Source: CAYSSJ01 sp964433675
GTDB taxonomy: Bacteria; Cloacimonadota; Cloacimonadia; Cloacimonadales; TCS61
DNA: 64,000 nucleotides
Assembly: GCA_964433675.1 (NCBI GenBank)
Contig: CAYSSJ010000014.1
Location: 1 to 64,000, forward strand
Reading direction: 5' to 3'
The notes beneath the pieces are model-generated. The model had not been told where the DNA came from, did no database searches, and saw only the letters and a list, made by a program, of their open reading frames with translations. A program made the position numbers and the translations under genes. Below are positions 35,103 through 44,520 of the stretch, in pieces. Numbering within the stretch: the stretch's first letter is position 1; every line of letters starts with the position of its first letter.

Positions 35103-36437
35103 ATGGAAATTAAGGGGAAAAGCTTTGGAATCATCGGAATGGCACGCAGCGGTCTGGCGGCAGCGAAAAAAATCCGTCAGTGTGGTGGCGTAGCCTATCT
35201 TAGTGATAACGCCAAGCAAGATAATATCCCCTCAGCGAAGGAAATTTTACGAGAATATGATTGTGAATTCGGAGGTCACAGCGAAAGATTATTGCAAAAT
35301 GATATGCTGATCGTCAGCCCCGGCGTTCCTTTATCTATTCCTATCATACAAAAAGCCTTCCGAAAGAAAATGTCGGTTATCAGTGAGATCGAGTTTGGAT
35401 ATAGGATAAAGCATCCCGAAAGTAGAATAATAGCAGTAAGCGGCTCAAACGGTAAAAGTACCACAGTGAGTCTTATCCATCATATTTTGGCATCTTCCGG
35501 CAGAAAATCGATCTTAGCCGGTAATATTGGCAACCCCCTTTCTTCCTATCCGATAGAAAAAAGCGGAATCGAATATATAGTCTTGGAGCTCAGCAGTTTC
35601 CAGCTCGAGCTGATCGAGCAGTTTCATGCCGAAATTGCTATCTTGCTGAATATAACACCCGATCATATGGATAGATATGATAATTTCGCTGCCTATAGAA
35701 AAGCCAAATTCAATATTTTTATAAATCAAACGGATAATGATCTGGCTATTTTGAATGCCGATGATCCCTCCATAAAAGATAATATGCCTCAGCTCAAATC
35801 TCGTATTCGTCTTTTCTCATCGGAAAGAAAAGCTGATTGCTATTGGGACAATAATCGATTGATCTGCGGAGTGAGTAGTTATAGTATAGAAAACACCAAT
35901 CTGCGTGGCAGACATAATTTTGCCAATATGATGGCAGCCATTTTGACCGCCGAGGAATTGGATGTATCTCATGCTGCCATACAGCAAGCGATAGAATCAT
36001 TCAAACCTCTACCCCACAGGTTAGAGTATTTGGAGACGATCAAAGGTGTGAAATTTTACAACGATTCCAAAGCTACAAATACGGAATCTGTTAAACAAGC
36101 GTTAAGAGCATTTGATACTCCCATTAGAATTATCATGGGTGGAGCTGGTAAAGGTGAGGATTATTCTGCTTTGAATCCACTATTAGCCGACCATGCCAAG
36201 AAAATATATCTTTACGGTGAAAGTCAGGATGAGATGGCTCGCTCTTTTCCGATAGAGATAGCTCGAGAGAAGTTCGTGTCTTTCAAATCAGCTATCAGAA
36301 AAGCATTCCAAGATTCAGAAGCCAGAGATTGTATAGTACTCTCTCCCGCTGCCACGAGTTTTGATCTTTTTAAGAATTATGAACATCGAGGTGAAGTTTT
36401 CAGACAGATAGTTATGGAGCTGAAAAATGAATCGTAA
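35103..36437 (+). CDS. murD: UDP-MurNAc-L-alanine--D-glutamate ligase
   Basis: 444 residues. Rossmann-like N-terminus IIGMARSGLAAAKKI, P-loop VSGSNGKSTTVSLIHHIL, LNITPDHMDRYD and YNDSKATNTES. Adds D-Glu to the peptide stem. Six-base gap after mraY; overlaps ftsW by 11 bases. Confidence 0.97.
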   Translation: MEIKGKSFGIIGMARSGLAAAKKIRQCGGVAYLSDNAKQDNIPSAKEILREYDCEFGGHSERLLQNDMLIVSPGVPLSIPIIQKAFRKKMSVISEIEFGYRIKHPESRIIAVSGSNGKSTTVSLIHHILASSGRKSILAGNIGNPLSSYPIEKSGIEYIVLELSSFQLELIEQFHAEIAILLNITPDHMDRYDNFAAYRKAKFNIFINQTDNDLAILNADDPSIKDNMPQLKSRIRLFSSERKADCYWDNNRLICGVSSYSIENTNLRGRHNFANMMAAILTAEELDVSHAAIQQAIESFKPLPHRLEYLETIKGVKFYNDSKATNTESVKQALRAFDTPIRIIMGGAGKGEDYSALNPLLADHAKKIYLYGESQDEMARSFPIEIAREKFVSFKSAIRKAFQDSEARDCIVLSPAATSFDLFKNYEHRGEVFRQIVMELKNES

Positions 36438-37563
36438 ATCATACCTTGTATATTACGATCATTACATCCTGTTCATTTTTTTCTTCCTGATTCTAATCGG
36501 ACTCTATATGCAACTCAACATCAGTTCTATCAGAACCGATATGTCTTTTTTTTATCGTCAGTTTGTCTGGTTTCTGCTCTCAGGGATATTCTTATGGATC
36601 GGTTTCAAACTAATCAATCTGGAGAAATTGAGACGATATAACATTCTGTTTATTTTAGGCACATTAACACTATTGATACTTGTATTGCTAATCGGAGACA
36701 CAGTAAAAGGAGCAACCAGAAGTATCAGCATTCTCGGCATAAACTTCCAGCCCACTTTGATTGCTCGGCTAATACTACTTATCTATTGTGCGCATATTTT
36801 AGACAAAAAAAAGGATTATATCGAAAATTCGCATCCCAAACAATTTCTTACAAATTTCTTTCCAATCATCTTCATAGCAGCCTTGTTTTATATTCTCATC
36901 CTTATCCAGAAGCATTTTACACCTCTAATAATCTCCGTTTTGACGATCATCTCACTACTCTATCTGGTTAGGATCAAACTGACCTCCATTCTCACTTTAT
37001 TTTTCATAGCATTGGTTTTTATAACTCTCGTTATTCAATTTGGACCTCAATACAGAAGTGAGCGGATGGATATATATGCACAGTATTCTCTTCCCTATCG
37101 AATACTTGGAACCGCTAGTGAATATGAAGGTGAGAAGGATTATCAGGTACGCGAGAGTTTGATTGCACTCTCTAGTGGTAAGATGTTTGGCACATCTCCG
37201 GCGCGCGGAATTGGGAAACACTATTTTTTACCGGAAGCAAAAACTGATTATATCTTTGCTATTATCGGAGAGGAATTTGGTTTCTTAGGTGCTCTGCTTA
37301 TCATTTTCCTCTTTTGTTTTCTATTTTTCAGGACTATCATTTCATCTTCCAAACAGTCCTCATTGTTTTATAAATTAACCGGCTATGGTTTGGGGATGAA
37401 CATCTTTTTCAATGCAATGATCAATATTGGTGTGGCTATTTCTGTTCTCCCCTCCACAGGTGTAACTTTACCATTTATCAGTTATGGAGGTACTTCTCTA
37501 TTGATCAATTCATTTAGTATCGGATTGTTATTGAATGTAACAGCCGAAAGAAGGACAATATGA
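36427..37563 (+). CDS. ftsW: Peptidoglycan polymerase FtsW (SEDS family)
   Basis: 378 residues, about ten membrane helices. SEDS features near the end: EEFGFLGALLII and VLPSTGVTLPFISYGGTSLL. Short loops elsewhere, and the FQPTLIARLILLIY segment corresponds to the FQPSE(L/F)xK motif, where Glu and Lys are changed to Thr/Leu and Arg. Polymerises septal peptidoglycan with FtsI. Lies between murD and murG as usual. Confidence 0.93.
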   Translation: MNRKSYLVYYDHYILFIFFFLILIGLYMQLNISSIRTDMSFFYRQFVWFLLSGIFLWIGFKLINLEKLRRYNILFILGTLTLLILVLLIGDTVKGATRSISILGINFQPTLIARLILLIYCAHILDKKKDYIENSHPKQFLTNFFPIIFIAALFYILILIQKHFTPLIISVLTIISLLYLVRIKLTSILTLFFIALVFITLVIQFGPQYRSERMDIYAQYSLPYRILGTASEYEGEKDYQVRESLIALSSGKMFGTSPARGIGKHYFLPEAKTDYIFAIIGEEFGFLGALLIIFLFCFLFFRTIISSSKQSSLFYKLTGYGLGMNIFFNAMINIGVAISVLPSTGVTLPFISYGGTSLLINSFSIGLLLNVTAERRTI

Positions 37564-38630
37564 AAATAGCGATAGCAGCAGGTGGAACCGGAGGGCACAT
37601 ATTACCCGCAATAGCAATAGCTAAGCAGTTAATAAATAATGATCTTGAAGTGCTCTTTATCGGTAATAAGCATAGTATGGAAGAAAAAATAGCCTCCGAA
37701 CATGAAATCGCATTTGCCGCCATTGATGTTCAGAAACTCTATCGCTATTTCACATTTTCCCACTTTAAGTTCATTCCCAAATTGATCAGGAGCATCATCC
37801 GTGCACGCCGTTTGTTGAAACAGCACAATTGTGATGCCTTTATCGGTGTTGGAGGATTCGTCAGTGCACCGGTTGGATGGGCAGCATCACTTCTGAAGTT
37901 ACCGATCTATCTGCACGAACAAAATAGCTATCCGGGTCTAACCACCCGCATTCTAAGCAAGAAAGCACGTTTAATATTTTTGGGAAATGAACAAGCAAAG
38001 CAATATCTGCAGCAGTGTAAGACAATTCTCAGTGGCAATCCGGTAAACCCATCTTTAGCAGAAAAGACCCATAAACTCGAGTATGAGAAGTTTGGCTTGA
38101 GCCGAGATAAGTTTCATCTGCTTGTCCAAGGTGGCAGCCAAGGATCCACAGCGCTCAATAATGCAATTCTACCTATCGTGGATGATCTTTTGGCAGAGGG
38201 GATAGAGCTGATCTGGCAGGTTGGAAATCGTCAGTATGATGAAATCACCTCTAAGCTTGGAGAAAAAAAGGAAATATATTGTTTTACATTTTCGAATGAG
38301 ATGGGGATGCTTTATAGTTCTGTCGATATGGCGGTATCGAGAGGTGGTGCCCTTACTCTCGCCGAACTGGAGACGAAGAAAATACCTGCCTTGATCGTTC
38401 CTTTACCCCATGCTGCCGGTAATCATCAATATCACAATGCCAAAGAGGCACAGAAAAAAGGATGGGCGCAGATCTTGCTTCAAAAAGATCTACTACCGCA
38501 GAATTTAAAAGCTAAGATTTTGAATATGAAAGCTAAGCTACAGGAGTACAAATTTGATATTTCCATCCACGAAACTGCAGCTCAGAATATTGTAGATAGA
38601 ATAATGGAGGATATAGAGAAATTATGTTAG
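37560..38630 (+). CDS. murG: UDP-GlcNAc transferase MurG
   Basis: 356 residues, GT-B fold. GGTGGHILPAIAIAKQL at the N-terminus, HEQNSYPGLTTRILSK, VQGGSQGSTALNNAI and the donor-binding SRGGALTLAELETKKIP with PHAAGNHQYHNA. Converts lipid I to lipid II at the inner face of the membrane. Confidence 0.97.
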   Translation: MKIAIAAGGTGGHILPAIAIAKQLINNDLEVLFIGNKHSMEEKIASEHEIAFAAIDVQKLYRYFTFSHFKFIPKLIRSIIRARRLLKQHNCDAFIGVGGFVSAPVGWAASLLKLPIYLHEQNSYPGLTTRILSKKARLIFLGNEQAKQYLQQCKTILSGNPVNPSLAEKTHKLEYEKFGLSRDKFHLLVQGGSQGSTALNNAILPIVDDLLAEGIELIWQVGNRQYDEITSKLGEKKEIYCFTFSNEMGMLYSSVDMAVSRGGALTLAELETKKIPALIVPLPHAAGNHQYHNAKEAQKKGWAQILLQKDLLPQNLKAKILNMKAKLQEYKFDISIHETAAQNIVDRIMEDIEKLC

Positions 38631-40000
38631 GTAAAACTAAGAGAATACATTTTATCGGTATCGGAGGTATCGGAATGAGCGGGATAGCAGAATTGCTTTA
38701 CAATCAGGGTTTTATCATCACCGGCTCCGATATGCAACCTTCGGCTACCACCAAACAATTGGAAACACTCGGCATTGAAATCTCTTATCGACATGATCCT
38801 GCCAACATTCAAGGTAGCGATGTGATCGTGCGATCTTCAGCTATACAAAACGATAATGTAGAAGTTTTGGCAGCTATGGAACAGAAAATTCCCGTGATTC
38901 GACGCGCTGAGATGTTAGCAGAGATCATGAGGATGAGTTATGGAATCGGAATTGCCGGTACTCATGGCAAGACGACTACCACTTCCATGGTCGGGATGAT
39001 CCTTTCTGAAGCTAATATGGAACCGACTGTTATCGTTGGTGGTGTGGTAAAGAATTATAGTTCGAACAACCTACTCGGCTCCGGTCAATATATCGTAGTA
39101 GAAGCGGACGAATTCGACCGCTCATTTCTCTCCCTGACCCCGATCATCGCCGGGATCACCAATATCGAAGCCGATCATCTGGATTGCTATGAGGATTTGG
39201 ATTCAGTCAAACGAGCTTTTGTAGAATATGCAAATAAAGTGCCCTTTTTCGGTGCGGTTATCTGCTGTTTGGATGATCATGGCGTTCAATCTATCTTACC
39301 ATTGATAAACAAGAAAATTATCACCTATGGTATGTCTAAACAAGCATCGGTTCGAGCCGATAATATCGAAATGAAAGATTTCAAAGCCAAATACAAATTG
39401 ATAATTAATGGTAAAGATTCGGGAGAAATAGAGTTGAACGTAACCGGCAATCATAATATCAAGAATTCATTGTTGGCAGTAGCACTCGGTTTGGAGTTGG
39501 ATATCCCGATCACTACTCTCCAGGTCGGACTGAAAAAATTCAAAGGTGTGTTCCGACGATTTGAATACAAAGGAAAAATCAATAACATAGATGTTTACGA
39601 CGATTATGCGCATCATCCTACCGAAATCGAAGCAACACTTACCGGGATCAAAGACAACACGGATAGACGGATAGTAGCTGTTTTCCAACCTCACCTCTAC
39701 TCTCGCACCCGTGATTTTTATGATGATTTCGGACGCTCCTTTTTCCAATCTGACGTGCTATTGGTTACTCCGATCTATCCGGCCAGAGAGAAACCGATTC
39801 CCTCCATAAACGGACAGTTGATAGCCAACGCTGCCATCCAACATGGTCACCAATGTGTCCACTATATAGAAAAAAATGAGGAAATCGTTCCTACGTTATC
39901 TTCATTAGTCAAACCGGGAGACTTAGTCATAACTATCGGTGCGGGAGATATTTATAAATATGGCGAAATTTTTTTGGCAAAAAGGGAAAAAAATGTTTGA
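38624..40000 (+). CDS. murC: UDP-MurNAc--L-alanine ligase
   Basis: 458 residues. IHFIGIGGIGMSGIAELL at the N-terminus, P-loop AGTHGKTTTTSMVG, EADEFDRSFL and YDDYAHHPTEIEATL. Adds the first amino acid of the stem peptide. Overlaps murG by seven bases. In many genomes murB and ddl follow; here a 125-base gap and ftsQ follow instead. Confidence 0.97.
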   Translation: MLGKTKRIHFIGIGGIGMSGIAELLYNQGFIITGSDMQPSATTKQLETLGIEISYRHDPANIQGSDVIVRSSAIQNDNVEVLAAMEQKIPVIRRAEMLAEIMRMSYGIGIAGTHGKTTTTSMVGMILSEANMEPTVIVGGVVKNYSSNNLLGSGQYIVVEADEFDRSFLSLTPIIAGITNIEADHLDCYEDLDSVKRAFVEYANKVPFFGAVICCLDDHGVQSILPLINKKIITYGMSKQASVRADNIEMKDFKAKYKLIINGKDSGEIELNVTGNHNIKNSLLAVALGLELDIPITTLQVGLKKFKGVFRRFEYKGKINNIDVYDDYAHHPTEIEATLTGIKDNTDRRIVAVFQPHLYSRTRDFYDDFGRSFFQSDVLLVTPIYPAREKPIPSINGQLIANAAIQHGHQCVHYIEKNEEIVPTLSSLVKPGDLVITIGAGDIYKYGEIFLAKREKNV

Positions 40001-40125
40001 CAGCAAAACGCTAAAACTAATTAATATAATCAGTTCTCGTTCTTATGATATAAGTGCAGAAAACAGCTTTGAGAATCATAAATATCTGTATCATAAGATG
40101 ATAATAAATAGGTAAGAGAGGTAAG

Positions 40126-40878
40126 ATGGGTAAAAAAAGACGCGGAACCAGTAGATATTTCTTTGCTTTCTTTGGCATTATAATCATTCTGATAGGATTG
40201 TATGCCGGTTTGCGTTTTGTTTTCGCCCACTGGGAATTATTCACCGTCTCAAACATAGAGATAGAGGGTACGGTAAATATCGAAGAAGATTTCATTATGA
40301 CTATGAGCAGAGAGTTTATCGGACAGAATCTTTTTTCCATATCTCAAGATGATATAGACAAACGATTGCACAACATTGTGCGCATAAAAAATGCTAAACT
40401 ATCGCGCAAATTGCCGGGCACACTAAAGCTTTCGGTGACCGAACGCAGAGGCAAGTTTTATATCAAAGCAGATAATGGGTCTTTATATCCGATAGATGAG
40501 GAGCAAATTATATTAGATAATGCCAATTTCTATTTGAATGAAACCGGTCCTATCATTTCTACCACTATTCCGGAAGAACAGATATCTATCGGCAAAACTC
40601 CACAAGATCCATTCGTAGATTTGGTATATGATATATTTTCCACCATAGACAATTTGGATAACACATTTATAGAGACGATCTCTGAGATCTACCAAAAAGA
40701 TGGTGATATCTGTTTGGTGGAGAACAACAGTGGTTATCGTGTTATGTTGGAGGACGACAATGTCAAAGAAAAGATAAGACAATATCTATTTTTATCTCGG
40801 CAGCGGTTTATAGATCGGGGTTATACAGTAGATCTAAGATTTTCAAATCAACTGATCATCAGGCGGGAGGACAAATGA
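40126..40878 (+). CDS. ftsQ: Cell division protein FtsQ
   Basis: 250 residues: a basic N-terminus, one membrane helix (FFAFFGIIIILIGLYAGL), then a POTRA domain starting FTVSNIEIEGTVNIEED, followed by the FtsQ beta domain. AGAGAGG precedes the ATG. Part of the FtsQLB complex; position before ftsA supports the call. Confidence 0.87.
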   Translation: MGKKRRGTSRYFFAFFGIIIILIGLYAGLRFVFAHWELFTVSNIEIEGTVNIEEDFIMTMSREFIGQNLFSISQDDIDKRLHNIVRIKNAKLSRKLPGTLKLSVTERRGKFYIKADNGSLYPIDEEQIILDNANFYLNETGPIISTTIPEEQISIGKTPQDPFVDLVYDIFSTIDNLDNTFIETISEIYQKDGDICLVENNSGYRVMLEDDNVKEKIRQYLFLSRQRFIDRGYTVDLRFSNQLIIRREDK

Positions 40879-42134
40879 AACAAGAGACAGTAATAACTGC
40901 ATTAGACATAGGTACCACCAAAGTATGTGCTATAATAGCAGAGTTAAACGAAGATAACAAATTTGAGATCAGAGGTGTGGGCAAATGCAAGACACAAGGA
41001 TTTAGCGGCAGCAAAATCATCGATATGATCAAGGCGACCGATACTGTGAGCAAAGCCCTCAATGAAGCCAGCAAGATGGCAGAGCATAAACCGAGCTCTA
41101 TCTATGTGAGCATTTCAGGGAAGCAGATCCAAGGGCATAATTCCGTGGGAAGAATTGCACTACCGGAGGCGAATGAAGCGAGCGAAATTACCGCCAATCA
41201 TATCGAAAATGTGATTACCAACGCCCAGAATAATATCAAAATGCAATATGGTTCCGAAGGTTACGATATCCTACATGCCATACCACAACATTTCGAAATC
41301 GACGGACAATCGGGGATACTGAATCCGATCAGGATGTTCGGTTACAATCTGATCGGTTATATCCATGTAGTCACGGCTCCCCACAATCTCCTCAGGAATT
41401 TCCGCCGTTGTGTTGAATATGCCGGTTACAAAGTGAAAGCAATAATCTTGCAATCAATCGCCTCATCGTTATCCGTTCTCAGCGATGATGAGAAGGATAT
41501 GGGAGCGATTGTGATAGATATCGGCGGTTCGAATACGGATATTGCCCTCTACTACAAAGGAAGCATCCGATTTAGTACTGTACTCCAGACCGGCGGTATT
41601 TACATCACAGAAGATCTTTTGCAAGGGCTGCAAACTACCCCCAGCGCTGCTGAAGATCTAAAGATAACCTATGGCAGCGCAATAGCTAATCAGATAAAAT
41701 CAGACGATACCATCGAGATCGAAGGAATTGGCGGCAGAGCAAAAAAGACTAAGAGCAAAAAGTATATTTGTGAGATCATCGAAGCAAGAATGAGAGAGAT
41801 CTTGGAAGAATCATATCGGGTACTAAATGAAAACTGTGACCTTCCATTGATAACCGGTGGACTGACCATAACCGGTGGAGTATCCCATCTGAAGAATATA
41901 GATCTGCTGGCAACTGATGTCTTCAATATGTCCACAAAGATCGGCTATCCTGATCTCTCCGACTTTGCCGGTCTTACAGATGAAGTTAATGACCCGCGCT
42001 ATTCTACTTGTATAGGAATATTACGATATGTGCAGGATCATATGAAAAAAATAAGTAAGGATCAGATCAAAAAAAGTGATTCATTTCATAAATTTTTCCA
42101 AAAAATTGGCGACTTTTTCAAGGATTTTGTGTAA
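40875..42134 (+). CDS. ftsA: Cell division protein FtsA
   Basis: 419 residues of the actin fold: TALDIGTTKVCAIIAEL, IVIDIGGSNTDIALYY and GGLTITGGVSHLKNI are the nucleotide-binding motifs, with the 1C domain between. The last residues (FHKFFQKIGDFFKDFV) form the amphipathic membrane-targeting helix. Tethers FtsZ to the membrane. Overlaps ftsQ by four bases. Confidence 0.96.
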   Translation: MKQETVITALDIGTTKVCAIIAELNEDNKFEIRGVGKCKTQGFSGSKIIDMIKATDTVSKALNEASKMAEHKPSSIYVSISGKQIQGHNSVGRIALPEANEASEITANHIENVITNAQNNIKMQYGSEGYDILHAIPQHFEIDGQSGILNPIRMFGYNLIGYIHVVTAPHNLLRNFRRCVEYAGYKVKAIILQSIASSLSVLSDDEKDMGAIVIDIGGSNTDIALYYKGSIRFSTVLQTGGIYITEDLLQGLQTTPSAAEDLKITYGSAIANQIKSDDTIEIEGIGGRAKKTKSKKYICEIIEARMREILEESYRVLNENCDLPLITGGLTITGGVSHLKNIDLLATDVFNMSTKIGYPDLSDFAGLTDEVNDPRYSTCIGILRYVQDHMKKISKDQIKKSDSFHKFFQKIGDFFKDFV

Positions 42135-42145
42135 GGGAGGGCAAC

Positions 42146-43309
42146 ATGATCGAACTTGATCTAAATATTGACGAAAGACCGATAGGAACACAGATAAAAG
42201 TGATCGGAGTCGGCGGAGCTGGCGGTAATGCTATCAATACCATGTTGGAGATGAACTTGAGCGGTGTGGAACTGATTGCTGCAAATACAGATATTTTGAA
42301 TTTGAAGAATTCCAAAGCGTCCATCCGCATTCAGCTTGGCAAAGAGACTACACGCGGACTCGGTGCCGGTGCTGATCCGGAGATCGGTAAGAAAGCGGCA
42401 GAAGAATCTCGTGAAGAAATCAAGCGCTATCTTAAAGATACTGATCTCTTATTCATCGTCGCTGGTATGGGTAAAGGGACAGGTACAGGAGCTTCACCAA
42501 TCATAGCTGACCTCGCCAAAGAAATGCATATTCTCACAATCGGGATAGTTACCAAACCCTTCTTACATGAATCCAAAAAAAGAATGCTAGTTGCCGAAGG
42601 TGGGATAAGCAAACTCAAAGATCTGGTAGATACACTGATCGTGATCCCAAACGAAAAGTTGAGCGAAGTTTATACCAATCAACCCGTTTTTGATGCCTAC
42701 AATCAAGCAAATCAAATCTTGTATGAGGCAGCCAAAGCGATATCAGATATTATCAACTATTCGGGATATATGAATGTCGATTTCGCAGATGTGAAGAAGA
42801 TCATGTCTATCAAGGGTCATGGTCACTTCGGTTTCGGTGTCGGCGAAGGCGAGCAGCGTGCATTGCAAGCAGTGGAAAAAGCAATCGATAATCCGCTGTT
42901 GAGTGATTATTCGCTCGATCGATCCAAAGGTGTATTACTCAATATTATTGCCAACAAAGATTTCAAAATGGATGAATTGAAAGTGATAAACGAGAAAATA
43001 ACTAATTTGATCAGTGAAGAAGGTGAAGTGATCACCGGTCTGATTTTTGACGAATCTTTGCAAGGAGAGCTTAAGATCACTATTATCGCTACCGGTCTCG
43101 ATTCCGATGAACAGACCGATAAAATACCACCACCTGTGATGAAAGAACAAAACGACTTCAAAAAAGATATTCATGATGTTCAGCATAAGACAGACGAAAA
43201 GTATAGGCACGATAATATGATCAAACCGCATCGGAAAATCAATCAGAAAGAAAAAGAAAAAAATGAACAGATGGAGATCCCATCTTTTCTAAAACAGTTC
43301 TCTAACTAA
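42146..43309 (+). CDS. ftsZ: Cell division protein FtsZ (divergent signature)
   Basis: 387 residues. Forms the division ring. GTP-binding loop IGVGGAGGNAINTML is normal, as are the T7-loop NVDFADVKKIM and the C-terminal FtsA-binding tail IPSFLKQF. The tubulin signature reads AGMGKGTGTGASP: Lys110 replaces the second Gly of GGGTGTG. Other changes include NTDILNL for NTDAQAL and KPFLHESKKR for KPFxFEGxKR. AAGGGAGG precedes the ATG. Its stop overlaps the next start by one base. Confidence 0.95.
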   Translation: MIELDLNIDERPIGTQIKVIGVGGAGGNAINTMLEMNLSGVELIAANTDILNLKNSKASIRIQLGKETTRGLGAGADPEIGKKAAEESREEIKRYLKDTDLLFIVAGMGKGTGTGASPIIADLAKEMHILTIGIVTKPFLHESKKRMLVAEGGISKLKDLVDTLIVIPNEKLSEVYTNQPVFDAYNQANQILYEAAKAISDIINYSGYMNVDFADVKKIMSIKGHGHFGFGVGEGEQRALQAVEKAIDNPLLSDYSLDRSKGVLLNIIANKDFKMDELKVINEKITNLISEEGEVITGLIFDESLQGELKITIIATGLDSDEQTDKIPPPVMKEQNDFKKDIHDVQHKTDEKYRHDNMIKPHRKINQKEKEKNEQMEIPSFLKQFSN

Positions 43310-43647
43310 TGGAAAATTTTCTGTTAAAAGTACTCATCTCTGCTCTTGCCATCTTTCTGGTTGGCAAAAGCACTCGTTTATATCATGTTTATGATTTTTT
43401 GACTGCCTTCTTTGCTGCTCTCGTATTGGCACTGGTCAATATGTTGGTCAGACCGCTACTCATTATACTCACACTACCGCTTACAATTGTAACTTTCGGG
43501 CTTTTTCTTCTGTTCGTCAACGGTTTTTGCCTGATGCTCGTCTCTTATATCGTTCCCAAGTTTAAAATTAATGGCTGTTTACATGCCACTATTGCTGCAA
43601 TCCTAATCTCAATAGTTACCATCCTGCTCGAATATCTGATCTATTAG
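43309..43647 (+). CDS. Phage holin family 4-like small membrane protein
   Basis: 112 residues, four hydrophobic helices. The pattern VLALVNMLVRPLLIILTLPLTI (quoted in part: LVNMLVRPLLIILTLPLT) and TFGLFLLFVNG is typical of the widespread 4TM family PF04020. The role is unknown; not evidence for a prophage. Starts on the last base of ftsZ (TAATG). Confidence 0.82.
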   Translation: MENFLLKVLISALAIFLVGKSTRLYHVYDFLTAFFAALVLALVNMLVRPLLIILTLPLTIVTFGLFLLFVNGFCLMLVSYIVPKFKINGCLHATIAAILISIVTILLEYLIY

Positions 43648-43659
43648 AGAATTTGCTTT

Positions 43660-44088
43660 ATGAAACTGCGCTTTATGCTTCCGACGGATTATGACAATCT
43701 TATTGGCTTGTGGAATAGAGCAAAATTTCCATACAAACCTCAAGGGCGCGATAGTAGAGAGAATATCGAAAAACAGTTAAAAAGAGATGATCTTTTTTTC
43801 TATGTGATAGAAGATAATGACCGGCTTGTAGCATCCGTGATCGTTAGTCATAATGGTCGTAAAGGTTGGATCAATCGGCTGGCGGTCGATCCACAGTATC
43901 GCGGGCAAGGATTGGCTTTGCAGTTGATCGAATATGCCGAAAATCTTCTGAAAGAAGAGGGTATTGGGATATTTGCCTGTCTGATCGAAGATTGGAATTA
44001 CACTTCCGAGAAACTCTTCACCTCCGTCGGCTATCAAAAGCACGAAGATATCATCTATTATACGAAACGAATTGACAGCTCAGTATAA
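43660..44088 (+). CDS. GNAT-family N-acetyltransferase
   Basis: 142 residues with the acetyl-CoA-binding motif A: INRLAVDPQYRGQGLALQLIE, quoted in part as LAVDPQYRGQGLALQL, and a C-terminal SEKLFTSVGYQKHEDIIYYTK. Substrate cannot be told from sequence. It follows the small membrane gene by 12 bases. Confidence 0.88.
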   Translation: MKLRFMLPTDYDNLIGLWNRAKFPYKPQGRDSRENIEKQLKRDDLFFYVIEDNDRLVASVIVSHNGRKGWINRLAVDPQYRGQGLALQLIEYAENLLKEEGIGIFACLIEDWNYTSEKLFTSVGYQKHEDIIYYTKRIDSSV

Positions 44089-44113
44089 ATAGTACTTAGA
44101 GGGAGGTAATATC

Positions 44114-44506
44114 ATGGCTAATCTGAGATGTACTTATGCGGAATTGGTGTCTATCATCAAAAGCACTCTATCTATACCGGCTTTTGTAAAAGATATTGAA
44201 ACATATGGGGATCTTATCTATATCTCCATCAGCAAAACCCTGCTCATACCTATCAGACAAAGATTCTCACTTTCTTTTGATGCTTATGATAATGGCACAC
44301 TTATCCTAGATATAAAACCTGGGAATTTGATAAAATTAGTCTCTATGCTCGGCTTGTCTAATCTGCCTTGCTACCTTCGCTTGGAGGGAAGTAAGCTAGA
44401 AATAGATACAAAACAATTATTAACAAAACTGAATCTCAATATCGAAATACAGTATATTACCGAAAACAACGGTGAACTATTAATAGATCTACAGATCATA
44501 GATTGA
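44114..44506 (+). CDS. Hypothetical protein (130 aa)
   Basis: No family recognised. 130 residues, soluble, no signal peptide, with alternating hydrophobic strands (LIYISISKTLLIPIR, GTLILDIKPGNLIKLVSMLG) suggesting an alpha/beta or barrel fold. GGGAGG lies before the ATG. Ends four bases inside the longest frame of the next gene, so likely part of the same transcript. Confidence 0.7.
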   Translation: MANLRCTYAELVSIIKSTLSIPAFVKDIETYGDLIYISISKTLLIPIRQRFSLSFDAYDNGTLILDIKPGNLIKLVSMLGLSNLPCYLRLEGSKLEIDTKQLLTKLNLNIEIQYITENNGELLIDLQIID

Positions 44507-44520
44507 AAATGGAGATAGAT

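Noticed and set aside
43309..43647. Prophage indication from the holin-like protein
   Set aside because: PF04020-type 4TM proteins are ordinary chromosomal genes; no other phage genes are near.
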